Positions 35,901-50,900 of a DNA stretch of 64,000 nt are shown here, one piece after another. The position numbers were made by a program, and so were the translations under genes. The stretch is from NCBI RefSeq assembly GCF_047663525.1, contig NC_092613.1, positions 9,015,501-9,079,500 of the forward strand, read 5' to 3'. Under the pieces are notes generated by a model. The model saw only the letters and a program-made list of their open reading frames with translations. It had not been told where the DNA came from and searched no databases. Position 1 is the first letter of the stretch, and every line of letters starts with the position of its first letter. The stretch is from Anas platyrhynchos (taxonomy: Eukaryota > Chordata > Aves > Anseriformes > Anatidae).

Positions 35901-38900
35901 CTTTTAGCAGATAATCTGGGAAACTCACATCTGTGCTTCATCATATCTACTATAAAAGTCATTTCTGAAATATGCTCTACCTTAACTAGAAGTCATGAGC
36001 AGACCTTCTGTTTCCTTTGATCATATATTTTAGTTTCATGCAACCATAATTACACAATTAATGTTTAAGGCTGAGAAAATCTATAAAATATGAGGAAAGA
36101 TTAATTTTTTATCTTGACAAAAGAGCTGAATTTAAAAATGATTAAAAACAAAACAAAACAACTGTTGTTGAACCATAAAAGCAAACTGTTTAAGGAACCC
36201 ATTTTTATCATCAAACTTTGCTAATGTGCTATCTGGGAACACAACAGTTACTGTTAGGATTTTTCCATCAATCACTGTAAGTGAAATCTCAAGGAAGTGT
36301 CAGGTACACAAAGTGTGACATCTGCAGTGGTACAAGGCAGTTCTACCAAACACCTGGGAAACCACGTGTTGTTTCTGATATACCAGAAGAGATAGATGCA
36401 CTATTTTTCCACAAAATTACCTAGCTTTGCAAATTCACTAAGAGCTTGAGGCAAATCTTTCCAACTGTCCTCAGTTTCTTTGTGTTGAAAGGAAGTGATG
36501 GAAGCTACCAGCAGGTACAGATGGAAAGAATGACTGCTGTCCAGAAGTTTTTGCAAGCAGCTTTTCCTCTTCCTCAACAGCCTCCTGTACAGGTCAGATT
36601 GCACCATTTATTTTCTGCTATAACTCCAGGATAAAAATACATACTGCTATTCAATAATAAATAGGATTGTATAAGTCAGCAGTGAAGCTTCCTTAGAGAT
36701 TTGGCTAAAAGCAATGAGCACAAAGGTACCACTTTCTATGTTTGGGGTTAAGTCTTGGAATTGTGCCCAGGTTGTTCAGTGTCAAACAGTTTCATAATAA
36801 AAATCAAGAATCTGGACTTTTTGCAATTACATCTGTTCTTCCTGTTCCAACTCTTTCCTCTGCAAGCATCTTTTAGAAATTCAATAATTTCTAAGTGCCG
36901 TTCCTTCAAATCCTTGTAAGAAATGCATAGCTTGAGCATAGACAGAATCACAGAACCATAGAATACCCTGGGTTGGAAGGGACCCACAGGGATTCAACTC
37001 CTGACTCTACACAGAACCCATAAAAATCAAACCTTGTGTCTGAGAGTGTTGTCCAAACACTCCTTGAACTCCAGCAGGCTTGGTGATATCCATATACACG
37101 CAATTATCCTTGGTGATGAAGAGCTATCTGAAAGTCTTTCCCCAGAAAGCATCTTTATAATTCTTAAAATTATTCTTATGATTAGTCACAAAAATGAGTT
37201 TTAAAGAGAGAACTAATACATGGCAACTGCTGCTAAAAATGACATCAGCTTTAGAAAGTGTATCATAGATATCTCTATCAGCCTGTAAGGACACAGGTGA
37301 AACTGGGGACTATCATCGGCACACAGCTCAGCTTCAAAGACTTGCTCGGTGAAGACTTTCACAGAAATAGTTTTAAAAATATCTAACAGCCCAGCAGGAG
37401 TGTTTTCAGAACCAAGCTGCTTTGCAGATTTTACTTTTACTAACTGCTTTGTCAGCAAGTAATAACCAGTAACATAAGCCCTCACTTGGATATGCATTCT
37501 TCCCAGTTATTTAAATTTACTGTGCAAGGAAATTTACTGTTACAAAGGAAATAGTGGCAATGCAGAATCTATTACTGCTGGAAGTTATGTAGCAGAAAAG
37601 TTCCTCTAAAGATACTTATGTCCATTCCAAGGAGTTATATAGTATGCATGAATCTCGAGACTCATTAATGGAAAACATCCAAAATAATCACTTATCCCTT
37701 CTGAAAAACCTGTTGCCAGCTTGAGAAACATCTTAGTCCATGTCACTTCCTGCTGAACTGGCATTCATAATGTATTTGACAGGATTCACAGATATTTTTA
37801 TGCATGACCTCCTACTCTGACAGCTCACATAAAACACAAGTGGAAGGAATCAAGATTTTACGGACATTTTTTAAGCATCTGCCTGGGAAGAATATTGGTT
37901 TGTCTGAAGATGACACTGAATTTCCCCAAGACCTTTTCCTGACTTATTAGACTTATTAGTTGGACAGAATTGACCTTAATTGAGTTAATGAGCTTTCTCT
38001 TGTGAATGTGAAAATATCAGTTACTTTAAAAAATACCCAGTATTCAAAACATTATGCCTTAGATGTCCTCTAATTTACAATTATTACTAATTACAATATT
38101 ACAATTTTTACAACTGTAAAAGAAGACAATACCATATCTAACAGAAAATTCCTTAGGGCCTGAGGTTGCTTGGATATTCCTGCATCAAGCGGAGGTAAGG
38201 CCTGTTTTTCCCAAAGACTTCTCCAAAGACCAAAAGGACATTTCAGTCCAAAGACTAGCTTGTTTATTTATATTATCCCACTGCATGCAACTTTCAGAGA
38301 CGAGGTTACCCAAGCAGATGATACAGAGGGATGTATCTGGATTTGGCAACAATGAGAAAGGGCTTTGTTTAACACAGAGCAGCACAGGAATTGCTCAGCC
38401 CTTACTTTTCCACACAGAAGCCTCCCCCAGACTGGCTGCATTGCCATGCTCTGCAAGGGGCAGATGAAATTTGTTGCTGCTGAGAAATGTCCCATCTAAA
38501 GAAAAATACAAGAAGAACTATATTTCCATTCTATTCTCCTCTAAAACAAAACAAAAACAGTAAATTATTTGTTGGTTTGTTATCAGGCAAGCAGGACTGT
38601 ACAACTGCAGCATGGCTTTAGCCATTCCTCCCTGTGTTCTTACCTAACTTGGCTACTGTCACTTCATTTTAACCCAGATCCTTGAGAGAGACATGGGAGA
38701 AATTGTCGTGTTGAAAAACGGATTTTATTACAACTCATAACTGAAAAGATAAACTTTTAAAGGAGGCAGTGACAAGTACAAATTAACATGGCTATTTTCC
38801 AGTCTTGGTCCCCCTCTGGGAGCAGGAGCCACTTTCCAGAGGAACCTTCATTTGGAAGCTGCTTTTGGCTTTTTTCAGGTCCTGCTACAAAGCATTAGTG

Positions 38901-41900
38901 ACATAGCTCTCATATGACCAATGAGGCAGGGAGGAGGAACAAGCAGCAGGAAAGACATGGATATGAACATTTGCCTGCATGAGCTGATATGCTTAGGAGA
39001 AGACACTGAGTTATTACTTACCTGGTGACACACAAACAACTCCTTCAGGAGTTGTCTCACTCACAAAGGTCTTCTTGATGTAGTGGTTTAGCATGGTACA
39101 TAAAGCAAAAGCGAAATTGTGAATTTGTGACCCTGTATATTTCTGTGTGTACCTGGACTTTGAGAAGAACTGAGAATTTGACTGAATCCCTACAGAGACA
39201 AAGTACTATAGCATCTTACAGCAGTGCCCAAGAAGTGATCATCAACCAGCAGTCCTGGAACTTCACTATAAAGCAGAGACCTTCATCAAGTTTTTCCATA
39301 CCAGAATATCTTGGAAAAGGATCCTTTGGGGCAAGAGCCAGTGGTGCATTAATTGTGCCACAAATTCCCCATCAGAACAGTTCAATGCTGAATTGAAGGA
39401 TATGATTAGAAAAGGCTGCTGCTGAAGAGCACATCCCATCTGTGTTAAATGGCATTTTTTATACAGAAATAGAGCTTTCTAAACCAGTAAGCCATTTGCT
39501 GCCAGGACATATGCAAGCACATCCACAGAAAGGCCGACACTGATAACTTACTTTTCTCAGCTTTCCTTTCTTGAGTCAGGAGAATGGTTTCTCTTACAGG
39601 AGAAAGAAAACAATACCTGGAAGGCTAATGCTAAATGATCATTTATCACCACTTATGCAGTGGAAGGTACGGTTAAACATGAAAACTGAGTCAATTGAGA
39701 CTCTGGTCTCCCACATCTGCAGCCTGGCATAAGGAAAGCAATGAATCAAAGTCTTCAGAGACAGCACAAAACAGCTTAGACCAACTTGTTACAAAACCAA
39801 CAGTGCACTTTTATTTTCTTTCAGCAGGAGCAGGTGTGTATGGAGAAAGGGGTGAGGGATGTGAGAGGTTGGCTAGGTGATGCTCAGGAGCTGTGTAGCC
39901 CAAGACTGTCCCTCTCCTATGCTGAAGCCTTTAAACTTTACCACAGAATGATTTCACTTCTCTTTTACCTTGACTTCTTGTTCTGTGTTTTAGTCTCTCT
40001 GTAATATCTGAAAACCTTGCTACTGAGCTTTCAAACAAAGTCCATGAGATGACTCAAAACTACAAAACTTCTGAGGTCACTACTTTTTACTGGATTCCTT
40101 ATGCCTTCCAAATAAAAGATGAGATAACCCATGACATGTTGAAAAGACTGCATTTTAATTTCAAATTTTGAAGCTAAAAGCAAAGTTAAGAAAGGGGGAT
40201 CCTTTCTCACTTAGTCCAGCCCCCTCCTCTTGCCCCTCATATTAGTGCACTCTGAAAGCAACCCGTCAGGAAAAACTACGTGTTTTGTTTCATCTTGGAA
40301 TGGAACTAATTAAGAGAATATGGTGGAACCATGAATCAATTTTATGTTGCTGATGACTTCATACTACCCCAGCTGAGTTACCAAAGGGGATAATTAGTAA
40401 AGTCCAAACAGAAAATGATTAATAATATGACAAAGCCATGATTACAACAGTCTATTAACTGCAAGACAATACTGGTCTAATTGTGGCAACATTGACTTTT
40501 ATTACTCTGAAGTAGCTTGCACTATCATTAAAGAGATTCACAGATAGCTCTGAGTTTAATGTGAAGAGTTATATTTAATATCTTAGGAGATGCAATTCAG
40601 CTTTCCTTCTACCCACTCCCCATACAGGAAACAAAATACCTTTGGTAGCTCTCTCACCACTCCAGCATCTATTAATCACTCCAGCTAACCGCTGGATCTA
40701 AACAAAGCTTGAATACCATGAGTGAAAGTTCAAGGGGACTGAAAAAATAAATATTCTGGGCTGAGGCCCAGAGTGGGGCCAGGCTTATGCTAGAAGAACT
40801 CAGCTTTCTACTGAGTTTGGGTCCTGGCAACACTGTCATCACAGTTTTGGTCCCACAGCTCCTTTGCCATGCACAGACACTGACAAAGCCTCAGACCTTA
40901 TCTTTCCAAGAGGAAATGGACTTATTTCCTGCAAGCGATTCTTACTGGTAAGCTTTCAAATGGCCAATGGAAAATCTCAGCATCAGGGAGAGCTCTGACG
41001 GGTTTGTTTCCCACTAAGTTTCTTTCAGCTGAAAAACAATTAAACAAAACCCAGCTCTCAGCTATTCCAAACTATGACTTGGAGAATTCAATTTCTTGCC
41101 ACAGCAAATGCTGCCTGGAGGAGCAGCTACAGGACCATGACAAAGCCTGGAGGTAGAGGGTGACAATGTTGTGCCTTAACCTTTCTTTTGCTAACTGCAT
41201 GCCTGGTTTTCCAGTGTAATATATCAGCCATTGCTTATACCATGTGAGGAAGTATTTCCAGGCTTCTGTGTCCATTTCTGCTACATTTTTCTATTGCAAC
41301 AGTGCTTTTGAGCATATATTGTTCTATTTCTGTAGGGCTTTGTTAGAAATCATGCATTCAAATGATGGATTAGTATGAGAGTTATTGCTAGAGAAGACAG
41401 GAAGCTCTGGGGCTACATCAGACCACATGAGGCACCACCAATTGCTGATCTAATTTTGTTGCCATTGAGAAGCATGAGCAACGTAAGGTTGATTAGCTGA
41501 GGCCTGGAAATTGGGCATGAAAAACTGTGGTGAATCTCAGACAGCTGGCCAGGGTGGGGGGGCTAGATGGGCACACAGGACAATAGCAGGAGAAAAGGAA
41601 GAGGTTTACATTAAATCCTAGCTATAGGCATGTTTATTCAATAACACTGTTCAGCTTTGAAGCTTTACAGAGCTTCAAAGGAACAGGGAATGGATGGAAC
41701 AGAAACCGAATGTTAAACCAGCACAGCTACACAGCATCTAGCAGAAGCAGAGCCAAAGACAAAACAAGAATTGCAACAGAGTAAGGGAACAACCCCTTTG
41801 GGAATACAGTTCAGAACAAAACCCAGAAGACACCATGGAGTAAAGCAGCAAGTAGAGCACTTTGTAACAGGAATTTTGAGATGGAAACTGACTGTCTTAT

Positions 41901-44900
41901 GAACTGTAAAATGCTTCAAATCAATGGATTTGATGAGTGAAATGAGCTGCAGTGCAGCAATGTTTAGCTCTCAGAGAGCTCCTTATCCCCTCTGCAAGCA
42001 TGCCACAGGCATGGGAATGGTGACAGAGCAAATAATAAAGACCAGGCTGTTCCTGTCACCTAGCACAGCTCCAGTTCTTGCAGCAGCAAGCGGCTCTTTT
42101 TAACAGAGCCTACAGCTAAGCATGCACTGGGGTGTGCAGAAAATGGTTGTGAGAGGCAGTCATCGCAAACCTGCTCACTAATTGTCTCTGTTGGGAGAGT
42201 GTCCAACATGCCAGTGCTCTATATGATTTCTTCATTGTCACATCTTCGGGTCCACTCACTGACATTTGGTTGTCATCTGAAATTTCGGTAACACCTCTTC
42301 TTGATTTACTGGCTATGTTCTCTAGGCAGCTTTGAGCTATAGGAGAATGTCCTGAAATGTTCTTGAACTAGAGAAGTCATTAACAGCTGCCACTTCAAAG
42401 GCTAACTGCCATCAATTTGCTTTTCACAGGTAGCCTAACAGCAGAGGAGCTAGATGTGTTGTGAAGCACTGCAGCAGGGAGTCCTGCTTAAATGAGATCA
42501 CAAAGAACAAAGGTGTGGTCATTATCAATAGAAAAATATTTCATTGAGTTCTCAGCAGATTTTAAATAACTGGCTCAGAAAACAATTATGGAATGAGCAG
42601 AGCTTCTCTTGTCCTTCAGGCACTATCTCATGCTGAGAGTTGCTTTCTTAGGCTCTCCAAACTGTTTATATCCTGGGACAAATCTGAGCAACAGCAACAA
42701 GAGTCAGGTGTCACCTACTGCTCTATCTGCATCTACTAGTACCCTGCTGAAACTAACAGGAGCTTGGCTGCTTATCAGGTTTCCCTAGAGAGAGACAGAG
42801 AGCACTGCCCCACCTGAGGAAAGTGCAACTTCCTTAGAATATGTGGGGAAGAACCATGAAGTAATGAAAATATTTGGCACTGTGACCAATACAGAACAAA
42901 ATAAATAGGGTGTTCTTGTCTCTCGACAATATACATAAAGATTCACTGATTATTCCTCTTGTCTCTCCAAAGCAGCACAGTGTTATGAAATGCCCACAGA
43001 GCCCCTGGGAGACTACTGCACTCTTCAGGAGAGTTGATTGCTAAGACTCACAGGATGGATGGAAGATCTTTAATACACCATATACATTCCCAAGCCTTGA
43101 GTACACTTTACAAAGCTTTGCTAAGTGAAAGTAAGCAGTGTTTTCTGCTGCTGTTTGTTGCAGACCGTGGGTAAATCTTGTTTTGTTACTCTAAGTCAAT
43201 CACAGGTAAATCCAAAGACAGCACAATTGAAAATAACATGAAAGCAAGAAGACTTTTCAGATCATTTAATGTGAAAATTTTCGTCATATAAAATTCACTA
43301 TATGTTTAATAGTAAATTTCTTCCCTCTCAAACTGGCAGAGGGGCAGAAAGCTTCATGAGATGAATGTTGCAGATGTCATGAGAGGAACCATTGAAAGAT
43401 ATTTTGAAATGCCTCCTTTGAAGCTCTGCAAACCTAACCGTCCTCCTGCAGGCAGCTGAAAGGACATTTATTCTGTTCATGTGCTTCCCCAGTTCTTGGA
43501 CACTGGGTCTAGCTCTATCGGCTTTCACCAGTTTCCACCTGCGATTATGGGCTCCACGGGAACCCAGACAGAGCCTCCTCGCCTTCTCTGCATGTCCCAG
43601 CTTCCTATTGGGTTATAGGAAGACAGAAACAGGAAGGCTCTAACTAGCTATGCCAAAGTTTCAGTCAGATAGAGAAAACTTCTTAAAAATTAATTTGCTG
43701 CTACCACAGGGTTCCTGCCATACAAGAGCTTATTGGAATGCAAACTATAGGCTTCAAAGGCAAGGATGAATCAGAAGCTATTTTGAGAGTAATTATATAA
43801 GATCATAAAATTCAAAATATCTCATTATTGCATGTTAAGTATGAAGACAACCTGTTTCAAAAGGCAAACTTGGAGGGAACCAGTGTTTCAAACAACTAAG
43901 TCAAAGTGCAGAGAGCAACCTCATAATTCCAGTCCAGACAGAACTTTCTTCATTAAACAATGCCTTTTTTTTTTTTTTCTTTTTTTTTTCTAAATGTCTA
44001 CCATAATTCTTTAGGAGATGTGGTTCTATATCTGGGAGAACAACTAGAACAGAGAAAAAACTTCTTGCAGAGATTTGTTCCATTAGCAGCTTTTCCAGTT
44101 ATCTATATTGTTGTCCTAGAATTCAGATATCAGCTTATTAGTGACAGTGCTTGCAAGTCCCCAAATTTTATAAATTCCAGTTCCAATTATAATTAAGCAG
44201 AAAACATTTGAATAATACATTTGCACATGGAATAAAGTTCTAGTCATTCTCTAACCCAGAATGAATTTTAGGCTACGTTATGTGGTCAGATACTCTCTAC
44301 ACTCTCTACAGATCCACATTTTCCACATTTGCAGAGATTTACAGTGCTTTTTTAAAATTTGGAGATTAAAAAAAATAATAATAAGGAGGAGGGAATAGAA
44401 AGCCTAAATATGCAGTAATAGCAAGAGAAGCAGACAGGTTCCAAGTGGCATCCCTTCCTAAATACCCAAAATAATGAGAATACGGACACTTCAGCTGAGA
44501 GGAGCCTGCTGAAGCACTTTCATCACTTCAGATAAGTAACTCTCACCAGCTGACAAATGTTCAATAAACTGCTCAAGAACAAAAGGAAAATCTGGATGCT
44601 GCAGCATGGATGCCCCAGGAGATAAGGGAACAGTGACATTAAGAGGAGACTTCAGCCAAACCACTTGGAGACTGTCAGAGTGCCTGCCCCAGCAACAAGG
44701 CTCCTTATCCCCCACACTCCATGTCAGCAAGGACATCAGCAAGGGGACAATATAGGAACAGAGCCAATCACCTCTTCTGTCACACCCCTGGGCACTTCTT
44801 GGAGGAACTGCCAGAAGACCGAAGAAACAAGAAGCCCATAAACTCTGAATGAAACCAGCTCAGCAAAGCAAGGAAGCTCTGTCCCTGCTTTTATGCTGAA

Positions 44901-47900
44901 AGGGCATGGACACAAATCTGCAATGGTCTCAGCACCCTCCCTGGTTTGGGCACAGCTCCAGCTTTTCCATATGTTTACACCACATTATGCCACTTGGTTC
45001 TTATTGCCTGTACTGGGAGAGACACAGCCATGAATGCCAGCGTAGTATCGGTTTTTGTGTGACTATTGCAAGGGATTCTAGATGAAACAGAAGATATTTG
45101 TTCAGGCTCCTCTCCCACAGGATTTCTCACACCCTGCAGAGGGCTAGCTTGACCAGAAGTATCTGCTGGAGACAGAGCACAGTGTGACCCGTCATGAAGT
45201 CCAGTACGACCTGAGCTCATCAGCAATGTCAGCCTGTATAGTCACTGCAGACCTCAATAGCATCCCTTCAAGAGGAACCAGCATGGGTCAGGAGTGCTGT
45301 GTACTCTCCCCACCTGCACCAGGAGTCTGGCTGTTTTACGCAAAAGGGACTGTCGAACCATTCAACCATACAGGCTCAACTTGCAAAACTTTCACAAGCC
45401 TCCACTCTTCTCCCCTCCTCCTTGCTTTCTGCTGAGGAAAGGTATTCTCTGGTTACTTACTCACAAGTGATTCAGACTTTCCCTCCAGACTGCATCAAAG
45501 GCATGCTCATTTCTCAAACTTTTGTTGGCATGTGCAACCAGAAGTGGAACTTTGAGATGTCAGCAATGTTCGTTTCCATTATCAAAAGTGACAAAAAATA
45601 GAAAAAAAAATGTTCCAAACTGAAGGAAACATTCCCCAGTGATTTTGGTCGTTTTGTGTCTTAATCAGCTGTTCTCTAGGGTATTATAAATGAGATAGTA
45701 ACAGTTGTCATTGCTTTATGCCTAGCTGATGACAATCTAATGAACTATTTATAAGCCACACTGCATATAATTATAGTACATAGCTGTGTGCTAATCCCAT
45801 GACATTTTATCACAATATGCTGTAGCAACATCTGTAAATGACTCAGTAGTGCTGAACACACACGTGATCCCCCGGGCTGAGGTTACATCTCCAACCCTGA
45901 GTGTCATCTTCCCCCTGCGATGTGACCTCTCTACAGAGGACCTAAGCTGAGCATGCAAGTGCCAGGGAGGCTGTTCAATATGAGGCACATCTTTGTCCAG
46001 ACCTCCTGAAGCTCGGCAAAGCTAAGCAGACAGTAAAATACCATCTTATGGACCCTTCTGAGATGCAGAAATATGGCTTCATTTCAAGATGTGATGTAAA
46101 CAAAACAAGCAAAAGGTTTTCACTATCGCTCTCTCTCCCATAAGTGACCAAAGACCCTGGACATTAAAATTACTCTTCAAAGCCTTGGTCAAAGCTACAG
46201 CTGTTGTGAGGTAACATCAGAGAGGCTGGGGACAGCTGTGCTCATTGCCCAGGCTCACAGCAGCAGGCGTGCTCTGACTCCATTTTGTTTCAAAAAAGAA
46301 AAAACACAAAGCCAGCCTGTCCTGAAACATCTCAACAAAAGTGTGATCAGAAAGAAAGCCAGGGTCTCCTTCATCCCACTCTGCAGCCTCAGAACATGAA
46401 TCTTGTGCAGCAGGAAGCAAACACTGATTGCCAGTGCAACACAGACCCTCCAGCAGGACCTGGGGCCATGCAGGGAGACACAGCCCAAGCATCAGAAGAA
46501 GCAGAGATCTACGGTGCACAAAACGCTCTTGACCCTAAGCCTGGGACAAGGTAGTCTGGAAAGCTGTCTGGAGGCTTTGCTTCAGCACTGTGAGCACTGC
46601 CACTTCCCCCAGCCCCTCCAGAGCAAAGGCACTCCTCAACTACCTGAACACACCTGGAAGAGCTTTAATTACCTGGACCCATCCCATAGTAAACCCCTTC
46701 AGAGCAGGAGAAATGCAGGACTCATGCAGACTCCCCTGGCCACATGTGCTGGAAAGACTGGAAAATACACAGATCCATGTTCCTGAGAGGTCAGGTTGCC
46801 AGTTAAATCCATCTAGACCCAGCATGAGCATGTAAGCCTATGTCTTCCCTCTTTCCCCCTCTCTCAGCTTGTCACTGCTAACAGCTGGCAGATGACAGAC
46901 AGCCAGGTCTGCATGGCAGAAGAGCACTGAGCTGTTTGGAACAGTGTCTGCAGGACACAGAGCAGCCAAGAGGATCCCCCAGTCACCTCCCCGCCTGGGA
47001 CCAGCTGCTCTGTGCAGAGACCCTGTGCTGCCCTGCTCATAATGCAGCAATGATGGAAGCAGCACTGCTTTGTTCAAGAGGCAGAGGAGCTGACTCTTGG
47101 CTGTGCTGAATGATCAGGGAACTTCCTCCCTGAATGGCTCTGCTCCTGTCATTAGCTGCTGCTGCTGCTTCCATTAGCTTGTAACAAAGACAGCGATCTT
47201 TAACCCCTAAAATGTACCACACAGCAGTCACCATGCAGACTGGACTGCCTGATCCCTCAGATTTTTTAAAGGGATTCTGAGCTTCTTTTTCCCTTTTCCA
47301 ACGGCTCATGTCATTCCATGCCATGCATCATAAAATCCTTTTAGCATGATCATTTTGACCAGAGAGCAGATTCAGAACCGAGCTCAGATGTCTCTGAGCA
47401 AATACGCGCAGATGTCCAAGAGATAAAGTAGTGAGTGTGGAAAGAATATATTTAAAGAGGTGCTTGCTGTACTTATCTAATGCTGTGTTGTTACAAGTGT
47501 ACATACATTTCTTTGCAGCAGTTACAAACGAGTATAGAAAATCAGAGTAATACTTATATCACCAAAGATACAAGTGTGCCAGAATTTCTGGGCAATTATT
47601 ATCCAATGGAACCAAATACTCTGGAGGTGTATGATGTTTTGATGTCTTTGAAAGGGCTTCTATGAACTGAGCTTCTGGCATCCTGCCTTTAGTCTTTGTT
47701 ACATATTTTCCTATGATGTTGTCAAACACTACCCTGCTACAGCATAACAAACTGAACTAAAATATAAGTGGCCTTAATTATTATCTGCAGTTTCACAATG
47801 CACAAGACACCCTTCAGGATAACTTTTTTTTTTTTTCCCCATAGAAAATTTAATGTACAGTCCCTCCTCTGTCCTTCTAGGATGCCATTTTGCTGTGCAC

Positions 47901-50900
47901 AAGTATAATTAAAGACAATGCATGGCAGAGAGACAAATCACATCTTTCTCAAACAACTGCCATCATAAGTGACTGTTATATTAGTGAGTCTACTGAAGTG
48001 AAACAATAAGGGCTGTTACAGACAAGCTTCTCCTTTCTACATTATACAGAGAGGAAGAAAAACATATATTATCACCTCTGAATAAGAAATAACAAATATT
48101 AAACCTAGAAAAAGCTGCTTAACCAACATGAGATAGAAACATGGGGTCAAAGAAGAATATAAGCATACCTAGAAATGTGAACAGTAAGACGAAGAAACAG
48201 GTAAGAAAAACAAGGATAGCTGAAACTATACTTAAATGAAAAATTATTTCAGAACTGAGATCCAGGTGTGGTTCTAGTTTTACCTCTGAACAATGAATGA
48301 GAACATGTGAAACCATGTGAATGTAAGTGAATACACGGTATATGCAGCAGGCTGTACACATTGCACTGTTACGACTTCAGCAAAGCAAAGATGTCAAGCA
48401 ACAAACACCTGCAAACATAAAAATACCAGCTTCTCAGAATCATCCTCCAAAACAGCGGAGAAGATCAGAGTAAGAATATGCCCTGATTTGAACTAGCCAA
48501 AAGCACATGCTTGGTCTTGGTGAAACAAGGAAAACACTGAAAGCAAAAGAAAATGTTTCAATGGCAAAGGCAGAAACCTCTGTAGTAAATATTTGCTAAG
48601 GAAAAGAGGCTCCATATTATGAAAAAGGGGAAAAAAATAATAAAGTAACTTCAGAAACGTGGACTTACCAGAGAGGTATCTGTTCTTCAGCACAATCCGT
48701 GGTCACTGTCCTCAGCCTGCTCACACACACAATTAACACCAGCAGCAATCTGGCTGCCTGTTTCTATGGAGTTTTAGATTCTGATCCCTGACTATGCATG
48801 AGGCTACTGCAGCTGCACAGGAATAGGCTCTGAGGTCCGCAAAAAAACCTATAAACATAATCAGCTTCCCTGTACTGCTTCAAGAATGAATCAACCAACA
48901 GCAATTAAGCAGATTCAAACCTGCAGCTATGCAGAGATGTACTTACAAAGCTCCTAAACACACGCACTCCACACAGCTCTATAGGTGCATTTTATTTATC
49001 AGGACCATCGCAGTGCATAGACAGAGCCAGCTGTAAAGTCATAAATATACACACTGCACATAAACATATATTCATAGACTGGCTATATTATCATTTTTCC
49101 TATATTTTTGCTGCAGGTTTTGACCTTATTTTAATATAGTTGTAAACCTCCCACTGGTAGCAAGGTTTGAACCTGACACCTTCAGGATCAGAGCACAAAG
49201 CTGTTTTACTTGAGCTAAAGAGCAAATCTGCTGCATGCAGCTCTTGCTGTTTCCATTTCTGCTGGTGGACCAGGCACTCACAGAGGAAAGCAAAATCAAT
49301 TTTGCAAGTGCATTACTCTGTGATAAGAAATATCTTTGCCTGTAGGTGCTTCTACTCGCATGCTTGGCCTCTGGAAACATAAGCTTCAGTGATTAATATT
49401 AGTTTTGCCTGGGTGACTTTGAACATGTTCACTGTTATGGCACCATATTTACTTAAAATACACTTTAACAGTGATTCAGAGAAGTGTGTTATTACAGCCA
49501 ATAAGTAAATTCAAAAATTGCCCATATTTTATAGCTTGTGGCCATAGGCATCCCACATCAGTGAATGGACATGCCATCAATTTTCCCATTAGTCAAAGCA
49601 TCCTATCAAGAGATATTTTTTTCCAAGAAAAATATTTCAGAAGCAATTTCTCCATATAAAAACGTTCATTTGCCATCAGCATTCCTGCAATGAAAAACCC
49701 TGTATTGCACAAAAATTCAGCCCTTTTTCTGCCTGCAGCAGGAACACTTATGTACATGTGGGTTTAACATTTTAATAGTATTTGTTAAGTGCCAGGAGGG
49801 TATTCATTGCTGTACAAGGTGTACTGTCTACATCATGAAGTTTAAAAAGAATAGTTCACGCAAAGGGCAAAATGCTAAATATGCACTGAATTATTGCAGG
49901 ATTAGAGCTCGGAAGGGTAGCTGACAAAGTGTGCTGGGAAATGTTATCTTAAAGACTCCTCTGTTTTTGCATTTTCCCCAGTTGTCCTTTTTCTTCGTCT
50001 AGCTTCATCTCTAGTACCCTGTGCTAGGAAAGCATAGGGCATTTTGCTGAGGAGAATCAATGCATAAGGAAGGGTCTGAGGAGGCTACACACGCTGTGCT
50101 GACATCAACAGGGGCAGTGCACACAACCCCACAGTGACTTTCTTGGTACAGACTGCAACACATCTGCACAGCACCTACATACTGTAGCCTATACTTATTG
50201 TACAGGACATTGAAGCTTTTGACAAATTGATACAAAGAGGGAAAGCAAATTAAAAAAAATAATAATAATAAAAAAAAAGGTGCCGGATGTGCTCAGGTCC
50301 TGGTGTAAATTCCTTTCCACATCGCACCCACACTCCCTCCTTTAAAGTCAGCAAGCATCACAAGTCACAGACTCCAGTCACGCTCCACCAGCTCTGCATG
50401 TTCACTTCAGAATGATCATTTTGTTTTTAAATCCCTCTGTGGACTCAAGCTCCCAACCTGTGTGCTGCCCCCTGCCTGGCACGACCCCCAGCATGGGTGG
50501 GCAGCCTCTGTCTGCCGTCAGGCCCAGCACCACGCACCTGTGGGGAGCAGGATCTGATTCCAGCAAACACTGGGAGTGAACCAGTACTGTGATTCAGCCC
50601 AAATTCAGTGGCAGCCTGACCATGCAGATGAGCCCATAGCACCCTTCATGGTAGCAAGAGATGGCAAGGAGTGATGCCATGCTCACTGCCCAGGGGTTCT
50701 GGCAGGCTGGAGCAGGGCTGCTTGCAGGAGAGGCAATGGGCTCCATCCTCTAGGAGCAATCCCAGATGCAAGCAGTCAGCAGAGTGCAGGTGCTGCCCCA
50801 GCAGGCTCTGGAGAGTGGGATTTGGCACCCTGCACCCCAAAGCCCCTGGAATCTGCTGCACTCCAGCAAGCAGCTCCTCTCCTACACGCAGGGGCATCAG

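Noticed and set aside
48119..48361. 80-codon minus-strand frame with a hydrophobic, membrane-like stretch in SYT6 intron 1
   Set aside because: AT-rich DNA often encodes Phe/Leu/Ile-rich frames. There is no signal of a real start, no family match and no sign of splicing to SYT6.
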